From Pelodera strongyloides (lineage: Eukaryota > Nematoda > Chromadorea > Rhabditida > Rhabditidae): a DNA stretch of 64,000 bases. The notes below the pieces were generated by a model. The model was given only the letters and a program-made list of their open reading frames with translations, was not told the origin of the DNA and made no database searches. Below, one piece after another: positions 34,961-46,349 of this stretch (the stretch's first letter is position 1; each line of letters opens with the position of its first letter). The translations under genes and the position numbers were made by a program. The DNA is taken from NCBI GenBank assembly GCA_036852015.1, contig JAANDG010000270.1, positions 1 to 64,000 of the forward strand, in the 5' to 3' direction.

Positions 34961-36186
34961 AATATTTGTTATTCGGTCAAGTACGCAGCGAAATTGGACT
35001 TGTGCACCGCTGGCTTTTCTTGCTCCCATCTCTGTTTTGTTTTTATTTTACTTGTTTAGTGCGTTATTGTTTACATTATGTTTTATGTTAATTAAATGTG
35101 CGCAACCTCTACAGAAACAGGATCGTAAGATGTCAGCAACATATAATATCAGTTCTGAATGGATTTTTTGTGCAATTTTTTAGGATGTTTTTCATCATTG
35201 GTTGTTTTGGAATTGCGGCTTCCTTTCTGCTTCTTTATAAACACTGGCTTTCCTACCGTAGTTTACTGTTTTTGCATAATGCACTTTTGCATGCGAAAAA
35301 CCACTTTGCAGATTTTTTTTTACGAAAAACCCGCAAATATACCTCCTAACTTACTTTCCCAGAGTCTCTTTTTATATTATTTCGCTATTTCGCGTATTTT
35401 ATGTAATGCTCGCTGGCTGACCTCATTTCCTTTGACTTTCAGTAACTTGGCTACTTCTACACAATGGACGAAACTGTGTTATGGTATGTTTTTACATATT
35501 TGGATTAACAGTTTGTTTTCGTTATTTTTGCATTTTGGTGTCCTGATTTACTGAACCAGTATACTTTAAAGGCGCAGACCCATCTTGTTCTGCTCCATGA
35601 TTTTCAACAAAAAACTAGGAAATCTTTTTATCGTAGAGCCTAGGTGTCCTCTTATTTGCTACATCCGTTTGGTGTCCCTCCATTTGTTGTTAATAGTGTA
35701 CATCTGTCGGGCTGTCGATTTTTTTTACTGCGGCTCCATGTCAAACTGTCTGCAGTTTCTCTTTCTACGTATACGCTTATTGTATATTAACCTTTTTGCT
35801 TTACCTAGTCTTGACATGATGAAACGACCAATAATCATTAAATTTAGATTTTTGGTACTACTGAAATGATGATCGTCATGTTCGAGGACGGCAGCTTGGA
35901 CTGTTGAAAAGCAACGACCTTAACCACCGTGTAATGGTAAGTAAGTTTATAACGTCTTAACCTTTGTTTTCAGTTATGAAGTAGGGGGATTCTTTGTCAG
36001 CGTATTTTCTATCGTTTCGTGTTTCGTATGTGCTTGCTATCAAAGTTTTAGCTAGTTTGTTTGAAAATTACGCGTAAATGTTAATTCTAAGGTTTAATGT
36101 GACTACTCTGACTGTGAAGCAATTACGAAAGACGTTATTTATCTGCATACCGCTCATTCGAATAGTTTATGTTTTCCGATTTTTAG

Positions 36187-37157
36187 CGGAAGGAGATGCC
36201 ACTCTGGGGTGGTACATTATCACAGTTGTCGTAATTTACGCTATTGTAAAAGTTTCAGATCAGATCCTAACTCCCGAACTGCGCCTCCCCTGGCAGTGGA
36301 AATTCGAAATCAGGAAAGCAGTCGTTTGGGAACAGACGGGAATGAAGCTACAGCTACAGCTCTTTTAATGGGAAAGGAAATAACGACAGGTTTGTATTTC
36401 TTGTATACTTATTTCAAGCTATTATGCAACGTGTAATTTTCTTACATTTGATCGTAACTAGGCTACTGTACCTGTAAGCAGCGTTTATCTGACTGGATTC
36501 TTCGCTGCGTCCTTCGGCCAATCGGCCAATCGGCCTATTTAAAAAATTACCTTGTCCCCCTTTAAAAAAACGGAATTCATGCACTCCACCAATATAGCGT
36601 AGCGTGTATTTCTGCTCTTTTTTATGTGACTGTCCCATATAAGTTCTCTTTCAGGGCGCGTTCGGGATTGATTTTCCGAAAGGAAACTCGGCCAAATCCT
36701 CGTTCGGGATGGACATTTTGGAAACGTTCCAATGCTTGGAGAAAACAAAAAATACAGTATGAATTAGCTTGCGAAAAACGTTTCCCGCGCATATTTTTCA
36801 AACTTTCCATGCTAATTCATACTGTATTTTTTGTTTTCTCCAAGCATTAGAACGTTTCCAAAATGTCCATCCCGAACGAGGATTTGGCCGAGTTTCCTTT
36901 CGGAAAATCAATCCCGAACGCGCCCTCACCAATGGCTTATCAAGAAGCTTTCACACTCCTTAGGCACTCCTTAGGTAGAATGGAGAGACTGATAGATGTG
37001 ATCAATGCTCAATCAATAAGTCTTCTCATTTTCAGACATCTCCAACACTGCGGAAATGGAAAGGAAATTCTCGACTTCAGAACTACGAATGAACGGGAAA
37101 CTGAGGTCTAATAACATAATTTTTTATCATGTTTGTGTTTGTGTTGTATTTACTTAG
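36187..37157 (+). CDS. 3' part of a possible single-pass membrane protein (frame conflict)
   Basis: Function not recognised. TTTTTAG at 36186 opens a frame with a strong membrane helix (GWYIITVVVIYAIVKV). From 36259, behind a canonical GTTTCAG, a different frame has tail-like sequence (DPNSRTAPPLAVEIRNQESS) to a donor at 36389. That frame splices in phase to 37036-37157, ending TAG. The helix and tail are adjacent but in different frames, one base apart. Possible explanations are an indel in the sequence, mutually exclusive acceptors giving membrane and soluble forms, or a damaged gene. A 270-bp inverted repeat sits in the intron. No exon encoding an extracellular part was found upstream. Confidence 0.4.
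36653..36925. repeat. 270-bp near-perfect inverted repeat
   Basis: AGGGCGCGTTCGGGATTGAT is mirrored by ATCAATCCCGAACGCGCCCT, with arms of about 115 bp and a spacer around 36770-36805. The ends are unlike families A and B. It is probably a non-autonomous hairpin element in an intron. Confidence 0.88.
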
Positions 37158-37794
37158 TCTATTTAGTCTTTATAATTGCAGCGCATTATCTAACATAAAT
37201 GAGAATTAATTGTTTACTAAGTTTATTTGCTTTGTAGGTGCCAGTCTTGTAACTTATAGAGCCAAAAAACCGCAAGAAAAAATGCAACTGGAGCCCCAAC
37301 TTGTGTTGTATTCTATAACTGAGTAAACATGGCACGATTAACTATAGAATCACGCATATTTGGGTTAGATTGCCATGATTATGGTCTTAGATTCTGACTG
37401 GCTGTGTTTCCAGAATAGATGAGTCCATAGTAATGTCGTGACCGTTATTAGTAACTGCTTGCTTAACGTCTTTATTATATTCTAGCCTTCTAGCTAATAG
37501 CGATAGCCTGTAAATGCAGAACGTGTAACTTCCGGTTTTGTCCACGACTTCTATGTATTTAATTTCATACCATAATCCTTTTATTGAGTATAAGTATATG
37601 CAGTCCAATTTTGTGATATGTGTTACGATTTCCTTTGTTCTACATCGCTGTATTGCTTTTTGTGTATTGTCAGGAACTGAAGTAAATAAATACTTATTAT
37701 ATTTTGTCTCCTGTGTGTTATATTTTGTTTATTATTGAGTTTTTATTGTTTATGCCAGTGGTTCCCCGGTGGGAATATTTCACGGCCGATTTTT

Positions 37795-37975
37795 CGATTC
37801 TGGCGCAGACTGGGCGCAATCCCGGCGAAGTCTGGGCGCCGGCCTAGCGCAGACTGGGCGCGGAAATGGGTGCGCAGCGTGCCTGTGGCGCACCGCCTTT
37901 TTCTTCGCCGCGCACCCGCCACATCTGCGCGGCGCGCCATCAAAGTTTAGCGTTGTGCGCCGCGCATTCTCGCCG
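37795..37975. repeat. GC-rich dispersed repeat with internal CTGGGCGC repeats
   Basis: Three spaced copies of a CTGGCGCAGACTGGGCGC-like motif, then GTGCGCAGCG and GCGCGGCGCGCC blocks. Related to 34745-34960. Open frames on both strands are due to GC content. Confidence 0.65.
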
Positions 37976-38934
37976 TAACTTATTTTCTGAAAAATGAGTA
38001 AACTGCAAAAAAAAACAGGAACGCTTTGAGCATAGAGTACACGAATCAACGCCTATTATTGGGCGCGACCAAAATCGACATACGTAAAAAAAGTTAAACT
38101 GGAAAAGAATAAAGGGGAATAATTCTAGGAACTACATGATGCGTTTTGTCCGGCAAAAATCCAGGTTGTCATACATACAATTGGTTTAATTGTTGTTTAC
38201 AAAGCAAAAAAAAGCTATATGATTGTTTTCATTAGTTAGACGTGAATAAGTTTACTAAACTCGTAAAGTTATCAATATTTTCAAATTAAGAACAGAAGAA
38301 ATGTCTATCATAAATTTCAAGAAAACAAGGAAAATGAAAAGAAATCAATCGCACTGCTAATTGATCTTTGCATAGCGTCACGCCAAAATCTGTACTGCAA
38401 AAATGTGACTACAGTCGTTACATGACTTGCACTTTTGATGAAATTACAATAGTATAAAATATACCTGTCGAGAATAAATGCAAAAAGGTATTTTTACTTC
38501 AAAAGCCTCATTATATAGACATTCATCACCTAACATAAGCTGATAGCAATCAAACTAATCATAGACACTAGAAGCGAATCAAGGCGTACTCTTTTGTATG
38601 TAGTGAAGGTTTTGCGGCGCATTCTACATACGTTAGACCACTTTTGCAGCAAAGAACACTCACTTTGCGAAAACGCAGCGTTGCGAAAACAGGCGCAACA
38701 TTTTTGAGTGGAAAGGAAAAATAAAACCCAAACTACGTTAGTGCTATCGCGTAACAAAGATTAAGTGACACTTGTAAGAAATATCATACCGTTAGCTCGT
38801 AGGTATCTAACAATGATTGCCGCCAATGAACTAAAATTCACACTGTGTTTTAACTTGAGATTTGAAGGGCTCTGAGCGTTGGAAAAAAACGAAAACGATG
38901 AAAACACTTTATTTAAGAAAAATTCCTTCAATAT

Positions 38935-41015
38935 TTAAAGCTCCTTCAGGAATACCGATTTTACTGCGGAGAGTGAGTTGCCCCATGGAAGGTAGATAAC
39001 ATTGAGCTCGTAGACCTTAATTAATTAATAATTACAAACACCCATATTATAAATATTAGGCTTTTTATTAATAATATTTTTAAGAATTTTACCAGGGTCG
39101 GGGAGTTCTCGATTATTTTGCAGTCCTTCTTGTTGGCATTTTCGTGCTTGATACCCTCAAAATAAATTCATTTAAAGTTTAATAAAATTGTTTGCTTACA
39201 TGTTGAGAGATTCGTATCACAAGTTGATTAGTTTAAAAAAGTAAGCTATTTTCTGGCGCTAGGCCGAAAACGTCGAGCAATTTGTCATCTGGAACTCTTC
39301 GCATGCTCACAATCAGGACAGGAGCTATGATCAAGCAAAGCTATACGCTTTGAACAATGTACCCCTGACCTGAATAAAGGAGCACGCTCTTGTGGCGTGA
39401 AATTTGTTTTAGGTTACGAAAACTTTTACTTACCTCAGGGCATGTGGCAGATCTTGCCAGAACCTGGTAGATGTACACCTCGGCCTTGGTGTCAGCAACT
39501 TGCTTCGTTCCCCAGTCAACCTATTATAACAATATAGAATTCATGCATAACAACAAATACCAATTTTCTAACGCTTCAAGCGATTTACTATTTTTGTAGT
39601 TTGGTGTTACGTTATGTAATTTGCTTACCCTTTCAATAACGAGTGGTGCCGGTGTCTTGACATCCCCGTTCTTTCCCTTGTAAGAAATGCTAGCTCCTGC
39701 GCCTCTGTTAATACCCCAGTTGAGTCCATACTGTGCTTTTGTCTGGAAATATGGTTAAACCCCAAACTATTGTAAAAAAAATTTCATCTAAACTTCAGTC
39801 TTTTTCAACTGCTAATGATATTGCATTGCCCATCGATTCTCCCATAGTTAATATATGGTGTTATAATAACACCGCATCAAGTTACCAATACTTCAGATAA
39901 ATGATAAATTCATTTTCTCAAAACCTTCCCGCTAAACCTACCAGATGTTCGTCACTGTCAATATCAGCAATGACATTTTGTCCCTCCACGGTTCCACGTT
40001 GAATATTTCCCGGAAGTTTGTCATCATCTTTAGTGAAAATTGGGCGAAAAGCGGTGATTGGGAGCTCGACTTCCGCTACTAGCAACTCACGCTGAAAGAG
40101 TGAAAAAGTTCAATAAACGCCCGGGCTCATGGGAAAAATATGCTGTAAAATCATCCGATTATGTAAGAATCACTGGGTGAAGCAGCTGCCGAATCCGCTT
40201 TAGGATATCAAATTGCCAGAAAATTTGCGTACATGATCAAGTAACTAATCAAAAAGGTAAAATCAAATTATGCTGAATTGTCTTACCTCCTCTGGTTTAA
40301 CAACAGGAACTGGGATTTCGACCTGCAATTACTTGGGTTATTTCATTAGTGGATAAAGTAGGATTTCAGCAAGTTGGGTCTCTCCATTTGGGATGTCCGT
40401 GCAAGAATACTGGAGGTAGCCATTTTTTTATATGACAATTTTTTTACCCTGCAAGAGCATGCACGTTTTTTATTCAAGGGTGATACAATACAATTTCAAA
40501 GTTTGCCTATGGCATGTTCCTGGCATTAGGCGACGTCTAGATGGCAGAATCGCGCGACGTCTTCGGGCTTTTGACTTTCGACTTTTGGAAAGTGAACAAC
40601 TGCGACATTCATGCTTAGAATGAAGTAAACGCACACAGAATCGCCAGTTTGGGGAATATATTCACTAAAACTGGAGAAAATGATTAACCTGTTTGTCTTC
40701 GGGTCCCACTGCAATGAGGTCAACGAGGTGGTCCGGAATTGGTTGATTGGCCTAGAACAGAAACATTTTCTAGAATTATTGAGCCTGAGCCTAAGCCTGA
40801 GCCTAAGCCTAAACCTAAGCCTAAGCCACTTACAAATGGTTTGTAAGCAGGTTTCCTTTCTATTTCTCCTAAAATAAGCGGAAAAATTCATGTAGAGAAA
40901 TGTTTTTGTATGATAAAAAAATAAGGATAAATATACTTACAAGGGACGGGAGACTTCTAGTAGCTGCACAAGCAACAACCAAGAGTGCCAACGTGATAGA
41001 ATGACCAGCGACCAT
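38935..41015 (-). CDS. secreted protein of unknown function, seven phase-0 exons
   Basis: Predicted complete 201-residue protein. Exons: 41015-40941, 40751-40689, 40322-40287, 40091-39942, 39742-39629, 39520-39434, 39015-38935. Every intron is phase 0, and an AATAAA follows the stop by about 20 bases. Exon 1 encodes a signal peptide (HSITLALLVVACAATRS). The mature part starts with a short Pro/Val-rich linker (VEIPVPVVKPEE), then an acidic segment (FTKDDDKLPGNIQRG), then a probably beta-rich region (QYGLNWGINRGAGASISYKG). It has a single cysteine in the mature part (RSATCPE), no membrane segment and no recognised catalytic motif. Intron 1 (189 nt) contains TTAGGC repeats; intron 6 begins with an introner-like repeat. 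Likely exported from a secretory or gut cell; the family was not recognised. Confidence 0.82.
39240..39433. repeat. introner-like repeat, copy 2 (reaches a 5' splice site)
   Basis: Matches 29440-29611 at both ends: CGTCGAGCAATTTGTCATCTGG, then TGAATAAAGGAGCACGCTC and ACTTACCTC. In transcription orientation the homology starts at the GTAAGT donor of the exon ending at 39434. Confidence 0.7.
40782..40827. repeat. interstitial telomere-type repeats (GCCTAA/GCCTGA) in an intron
   Basis: About eight tandem hexamers, GCCTAA with GCCTGA and ACCTAA variants, read as TTAGGC on the strand of the host gene. The whole tract is inside intron 1 of the secreted-protein gene. Confidence 0.93.
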
Positions 41016-41062
41016 GCTTCTAATAGTAAGAATTATTTATTGCGTATAGTTTATGTAGTTGC

Positions 41063-41240
41063 TTAAAGCGAAATGCCGGCCGGTTTATATCGCGGACAAC
41101 TGAATTCTTACGTATTTACGCTAACTTACTCGAATTTAGCTCGATTTTTTTTAATTCTAATTCATGCCCATTTGCATAAGCTACATGAGAATGCTGATGT
41201 ACCCGATACGTTTCAAAAACCGGCCAGTATTTCGCTTTAA
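41063..41240. mobile_element. family A MITE copy
   Basis: TTAAAGCGAAATGCCGGCCGG and CCGGCCAGTATTTCGCTTTAA ends, TTAA on both sides, about 50 bp upstream of the start codon of the secreted-protein gene. Confidence 0.88.
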
Positions 41241-41414
41241 AGACACTAACAAGGGAACTGCCTAGGTTCATATCTGAATTAAGAAAAGTTGTAATGCAAA
41301 AGTTGTAGAGAATTAAATTCTATTAAAGATCGCGCATTCAAAACGTGCCAGGCGTAATTATCGAGCAATTACGCATAGCCGTTCCTTGTGGGAGCCTCAG
41401 TGATATATGATTTC

Positions 41415-41491
41415 GGTTACCACTTAGCATAATGGATAGCGCTTCTGACTGATAAGAGGAAGGTCAAGTGTTCGATTCCTCTGCGGAAGCT
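41415..41491 (+). pseudogene. tRNA-like sequence (degenerate), left arm
   Basis: Acceptor-like ends GGTTACC and GGAAGCT pair imperfectly. A-box-like TTAGCATAATGG and B-box-like TGTTCGATTCC are present. The T-stem does not pair properly and the length is 77, so it is unlikely to be functional. Its layout resembles a tRNA-Arg-type gene, but no anticodon is assigned. Confidence 0.5.
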
Positions 41492-42123
41492 ATTTTTTGC
41501 TTGGGTATTTTTTTTACAATTTAGAGCTTAAATAATTGTTTCAAAACAAAATAACACATTTATGCACTATTCAAGTAAAAAAATCGGGAATTGATTTTTC
41601 CATTTTTTTCATGAAATCATTGATGGTACCCATGGGTGAAAATATCGTCGAAAATTAAATGATGAAAACAACAACAAAATGAATGTGAATATTTAATAAA
41701 TAATGAGTTAATTAATTGGTAGATCGTTTCTTTCATGGATAAAGAGTTATGAATAAATATATCAGAACTCCAAGGACCTTATAATCATCAGAAACTATAA
41801 ACAGAAACACCAGTAAGTCATAGTCATTCGTAATAAAAAATATTCAACCTTCTGGAATTCGGAAACTATGAAAGTTATGCTTCACATTCATTTTGTTGTT
41901 GTTTTCATCATTTAATTTTCGACGACATTTTCACCCATGGGTACCATCAATGATTTCATGAAAAAAATGGAAAAATCAAATCCCGATTTTTTTACTTGAA
42001 TAGTGCATAAATGTGTTATCAACACAAGCAAAGTTGTCTAAACACACAGTTATTTGTTTTGAAACAATTATTTAAGCTTTAAATTGTAAAAAAAAAAATA
42101 AACGGAAGCAAAAACGCAAAAAT

Positions 42124-42202
42124 AGCTTCCACAGAGAGGAATCGAACACTTGACCTTCCTCTTATCAGTCAGAAGCGCTATCCATTATGCTAAGTGGTAA
42201 CC
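42124..42202 (-). pseudogene. tRNA-like sequence (degenerate), right arm
   Basis: Inverted counterpart of 41415-41491 with the same A- and B-box-like blocks and a slightly altered 3' end (CTCTCTGTGGAAGCT). Same reservations about folding. Confidence 0.5.
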
Positions 42203-42379
42203 GAAATCATATATTACTGAGGCTCCCATAAGGAACGGCTATGCGTAATTGCTCGATAATTACGCCTGGCACGTTTTGAATGCGCGATCTTTAATAGAAT
42301 TTAATTCTCTACAACTTTTGCATTACAACTTTTCTTAATTCAGATATGAACCTAGGCAGTTCCCTTGTAAGTTCAAATC

Positions 42380-43700
42380 TCAGGTTATATTTCAAATTGA
42401 CAATATCGAAAACAGAAGATTATAAAGAAAATGGTCATATATGAACGGTTCTTGGAAGAGCTATAAATTTACGACTCTTATAGAGAAATGAACAAACTAT
42501 ATGGACCGGAAGGGTTGTGTCATTGCTTATATCGTTTCGTTATTCTTTATATACAGTAATAAGTCATAAACAAGGTCCACCGTCTGCTTTTAATTTATCT
42601 CTGGGAAAAGGTTTTTCTTTCTCGTATATTTTCCCGCCATTTACGGCTCTTTTGCTGAATCTTTATGAAAACATTACAAAAAATGCTGCAACTATTATTT
42701 ACGATCGCGCGGTGAGGTGAAAAAAATTGCATATCGATTATTTTATTTCAATAAGAAAAGTTTGCGGGCAACGTATTTCATCCGACGTAAAATTTCATTG
42801 AATACCAGCAATCGATAAAATACCATTCTGTATAATCCCTGCCGTACCACTATATCTACCAGCGCTTCATGGAGAGCAGAACCGGTGCCGTCAGGTGCCG
42901 GGTGTTTATGTCAATTAGCTCTATACTATGTATAATAATAATAATAATATGTTTATTGGTGAGTTCACGCATACATAAGAAATAATGCGGCAAAATACAA
43001 ATTTCTAACATCGGGTAGTATAAAAAATGCGGAACAAACCAAAAGATACCCTAAGATGTCGATGCGATAACAACGTAGAGTAGAGTACTCACTCTTTATA
43101 AATGTTTATTAGGCTCTTGGAAAGACCATATACAACTAAATCGCGGGAAAAATTGCACGTAGAACCACTGGGGGAAAAATACAAACTGACACATGGCATC
43201 AAAATGTTTATTTATTTATTTACATTTGCTTTCACTAACGGAATGTACATTGAGATTCGAAGGGAATGGCTTGATGTAAGATATAAGAAGTATCTTTGTG
43301 AGAAGTCATTTCCATTTTTGCGATTTAACATTTTTGCACGAATCCCTAGTGTCAATCAATATCAATCAAATATCAAAAATCAATCAAATCAATATGTATG
43401 ACATAGAAATTTTTTGAGTTCACACTTTGCCCGACCAGAATAAAACTTGGTTTGTTTTCTTGTTTCACAACATCACATATGAATATATCAATATCACAAC
43501 ATAAAATTGAGTGTTTTTACATATTTTTTTACTGTAGTTTTCCTGGTTTGATTGCTGTGGCTCACAACGTTTTGCAGTATGAGATTTTCATCATTTTTTT
43601 TTGCAAATCACTCCCAAGCCATAGTGGCTAAAGTGGTATCATGATTCCCCGTCCTCCCGTCTTGAACAGCTAAGGCTCGTGTGAAGTTTTTACAATTTTT
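42380..43700. other. spacer without a supported gene
   Basis: AT-rich, with a (TAA)n-linked repeat end near 42931. The frame at 43102-43401 ends in low-complexity Asn/Gln codons and has no splice or domain support. Confidence 0.45.
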
Positions 43701-43702
43701 TA

Positions 43703-45770
43703 CTATATTACAGTACTACTCATCAATGAACCTGCTAAGACTACTGTGTTCTTGGTTGTGTCAGTTCTGACAGCTGAATCTTGTGGCTCATCACCTGTTG
43801 AAGAATAAGAAGAAGAACGGGGTGATGTAGACTGTTTGAAGCTAGGCTTCAAACTACGCGTCCGACATAGACGCAGACACTCGCGACGCACAGACGGACA
43901 GAGTAGAAGGAGAGTGTACGGTGCTGAGAAGTTGAATAGGAAGTAGACCGAGTAGTACTGAAAAGGAGAACGAATTAGAGTGTGACCGTACGTAACTGGG
44001 AGGCAAGAATGTCTCTAGTTCACTGATGAAAATTATGTGGTGTGCGGCGAAACACTGGCGCGGAATGGCGAGAGTTTGGAGAAGTCTGGGCGATGACCTA
44101 ACGAAACCTGAGCGCGGAAGATGGTTTGCAGTATCAACCGCTTTTTTCTTAGCTACGTACTTGCGAAACTTTCGCCGCTTACATTCAAAGCCTAGCGTTG
44201 CATTGTCAGAACATAGTAGGTTAGAAAGAAACTAAAGAACATTCAATGACGTACCGAGCGTGAGAGTATCGACATCAATTTCTGGTTGTCGACTGCGATG
44301 GTATACATTTTCAGAGCCTGAAAATTATTTTGCTATAATCTACAGAACCTTTAGTTTGTGGGATGATAATCAAGCACACAAATCTTCGTTCAAAATAAAA
44401 TAATTCAGATTCTTTTGCGAAATCCCAGTACATATGTAAGATCTCGCTACATTTCTTTGTGTAAAGTGTATTTTCGTGGGCTTCTAAGCATCGTTCTGCG
44501 TCCAAAATCCTGACCTGATATATCGCTAGTGGAAAGATCACTCCAATTATCGTAATCGCATAAATCAACAAATTTTTCTGATGTTTCTGGTCCACTGGAC
44601 TCTGCCTCTGCTGCCGCCAGACACGCAGAGATTGGAGAGTGAGCAGAGAGGCAATAACACAAGGTGCAGTCACTTGGAGAGTGCAGATTATACGGTTAAG
44701 CTGAATAAATTATTATCAATTCTTTGGCATAGTAGTAACGCCTAAGCAGGAAAGTCTTCCTCTAAAAAACTTTGGGCGTAAGGTGGAAGGTGTAAGGTGG
44801 GGTTGATTTTAGACGTGAGATACTTATAGCACCATACGCCTAGGTTATCTTTGGTCCTGGTGCCCCGTTGCATACCAATCATCTGAGAAAAAATCGAGAA
44901 ATAACAATCGAGCAATCGAGCAATTAATATAAAAACCACACTCACCAAATTAACTTTTGGATGATTGAGAAGTTCCCAATTGCTGTCGAAATGCCCGTAA
45001 AATACCACAGACAAATAAAAATTGATGTTAAATATGAAGGCGAAAATGGCCGTAAGAATGGCCCATACATTCAAATGCTTCTTTCTCCACAACTAAACAA
45101 AATTATGATTTAGGAATCTGTTATCAAAATTAAGCCGACTAAGCCTTGTTGAGTCACTGTCGCGCGTCATACGTGTTGTGAATAAATTATGAATATATAT
45201 ATGGTCAATTATTCGCATAAAAAAATTTAAGCAAACATCTAAAAGAATAAATAAACCAACTATTTTATGCTTATAAGGTTTGCAGATCGCCGTGTATCTG
45301 TTCAGCGCCAGAAGCATCAGGGTATTTTGATGTCCAAGAGAGAAAGTCTTATTGAGCAGCGAGAATACCGTACTCAGAGGGAGCGCCACCGTTGGGTCCC
45401 GTAAAGATAGCGAATAACGAGTCAATAAATTTGTCAAGTATCCACCAATATCGGAGATGCCTAAACAAGGGAGAAATCAGACAAGAGCTTCCAGTAAACT
45501 CCCTCAGACTGGCTCAAATGTATACCGTCTAATTTTTTAATTAATGAAAAAAATTTTTAATGTCAATACTTCGAGACACAATCTTTTTTTCACGGTGTTT
45601 ACCCTAGCGTTATGAAACAATTAATGATTTGACTGTTTCCTACCCATAATGTAGACTAGGACGTAAAAGCTCGTGTGTAGTTTTGGTCTTGACGACGTCC
45701 AAATCACAAATAGCACAAAAATATAAAATATTAAAGACGGCACTTCCAACAGCAATATCAAATCGTTCAT
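43703..45770 (-). CDS. srv-class seven-transmembrane chemoreceptor
   Basis: Predicted complete 340-residue GPCR. Exons: 45770-45644, 45460-45261, 45092-44946, 44882-44838, 44700-44515, 44317-44255, 43957-43703. The last five introns are phase 0. TM1 is within the first 24 residues (LILLLEVPSLIFYIFVLF), followed by FYVLVYIM. The intracellular end of TM3 is NRYTAICKP (about 96-104), the srv equivalent of the DRY motif. TM4 follows LWRKKHLNVW. TM5 and TM6 are both in exon 5 (NLLIYAITIIGVIFPLAIYQ). TM7 is YYSVYFLFNFSAPYTLLLL followed by SVRR, a strong srv-type ending. A Ser/Thr-rich tail of about 55 residues follows, a likely phosphorylation region. The start lies 15 bases after a TTTTCAG that could be a trans-splice acceptor. 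A GC-rich repeat occupies the last intron. Expected in sensory neurons; ligand unknown. Confidence 0.87.
44020..44225. repeat. GC-rich dispersed repeat in the last srv intron
   Basis: CACTGATGAAAATTATG...GGCGAAACACTGGCGCGGAATGG aligns with the copy starting near 34763, though it is more decayed. Confidence 0.6.
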
Positions 45771-45943
45771 CGGCAGTGCATTTCCTGAAAAGTGAATTTA
45801 TCTAATAGAAAAAAACTGGGATAAATTAAAGGGTTGTGGGTAAAACAAGTTTATAACTTCTTGCCTGCATGGACTTGGCACTAAATGAAACACTTTAAAA
45901 ACAGCTACAGTAGTCATGGTGTATTGTGATTGAACGGTACAGT

Positions 45944-46343
45944 TTAAAGGGATAGGCCCGTCAAAGTAAACCCATATTTACGATGTTCCTAATTAATATA
46001 AGGCATTTTTATTACATTATATACAAACCAAATTTCACCAACATTTACCCTGGGGAACTTTTTCCGATGAGCTCATCGTATATCTATACCGTAAAACTGC
46101 AGATTTCAATGCTGTATATGCAAATTTTGATCGCATTATAATTTCACGAAAATTTGCATAGATGGCTTTGATATCTGCAGTTTTACGGTATGATATGAAT
46201 ATACAATGAGCGCATCGGAAAACTTTCCCAGGCCCAGGGTGAATGCAGGTGAAATTTGGTTTGCATATATTGCAATAAAAATGCTTATAATCATTATGAA
46301 CGTATCATAAAAATAGGTTTACTTTGATCGGCCTGTTCCTTTA
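45944..46343. mobile_element. family B MITE copy
   Basis: TTAAAGGGATAGGCCCGTCAAAG and CTTTGATCGGCCTGTTCCTTTA ends, about 400 bp. The internal arms match the copy at 25387-25785 (TTTTATTACATTATATACAAA). It lies upstream of the srv gene and the right TTAA has mutated. Confidence 0.9.
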
Positions 46344-46349
46344 GCCTTT

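Larger units (their letters stand above)
31700..36180. other. long stretch without a supported gene
   Basis: Apart from one family A MITE and one GC-rich repeat, only stop-rich AT sequence is visible. The frames at 34905-35554 are T-rich and hydrophobic without splice or codon support. A GTAAGTAAG donor-like site at 35938 follows a short open stretch, but no acceptor or phase match links it to the exon at 36187. Confidence 0.45.
41249..42368. repeat. 1.1-kb inverted repeat containing two tRNA-like sequences
   Basis: The left arm (from ACAAGGGAACTGCCTAGG) and the right arm (ending CCTAGGCAGTTCCCTTGT) are complementary over about 430-480 bp around a spacer near 41690-41880. The right arm has about 45 extra bases near 42020-42065. 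No transposase frame was found. It is either a foldback element or an inverted duplication of a tRNA pseudogene locus. Confidence 0.9.

Noticed and set aside
34905..35554. Series of hydrophobic plus-strand frames resembling membrane segments
   Set aside because: T-rich DNA gives Phe/Leu-rich frames in any phase. No receptor motifs or phase-consistent splice sites link them.
41415..41491. Functional tRNA gene
   Set aside because: The T-stem does not pair, the anticodon arm is poor and the length is unusual; annotated as tRNA-like pseudogene instead.
44330..44515. Continuation of srv exon 5 through RILDAERCLEAHENT and beyond
   Set aside because: It is open but hydrophilic and replaces TM7. 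Splicing at CAG|GTCAGG gives in-phase exons that encode a proper TM7.
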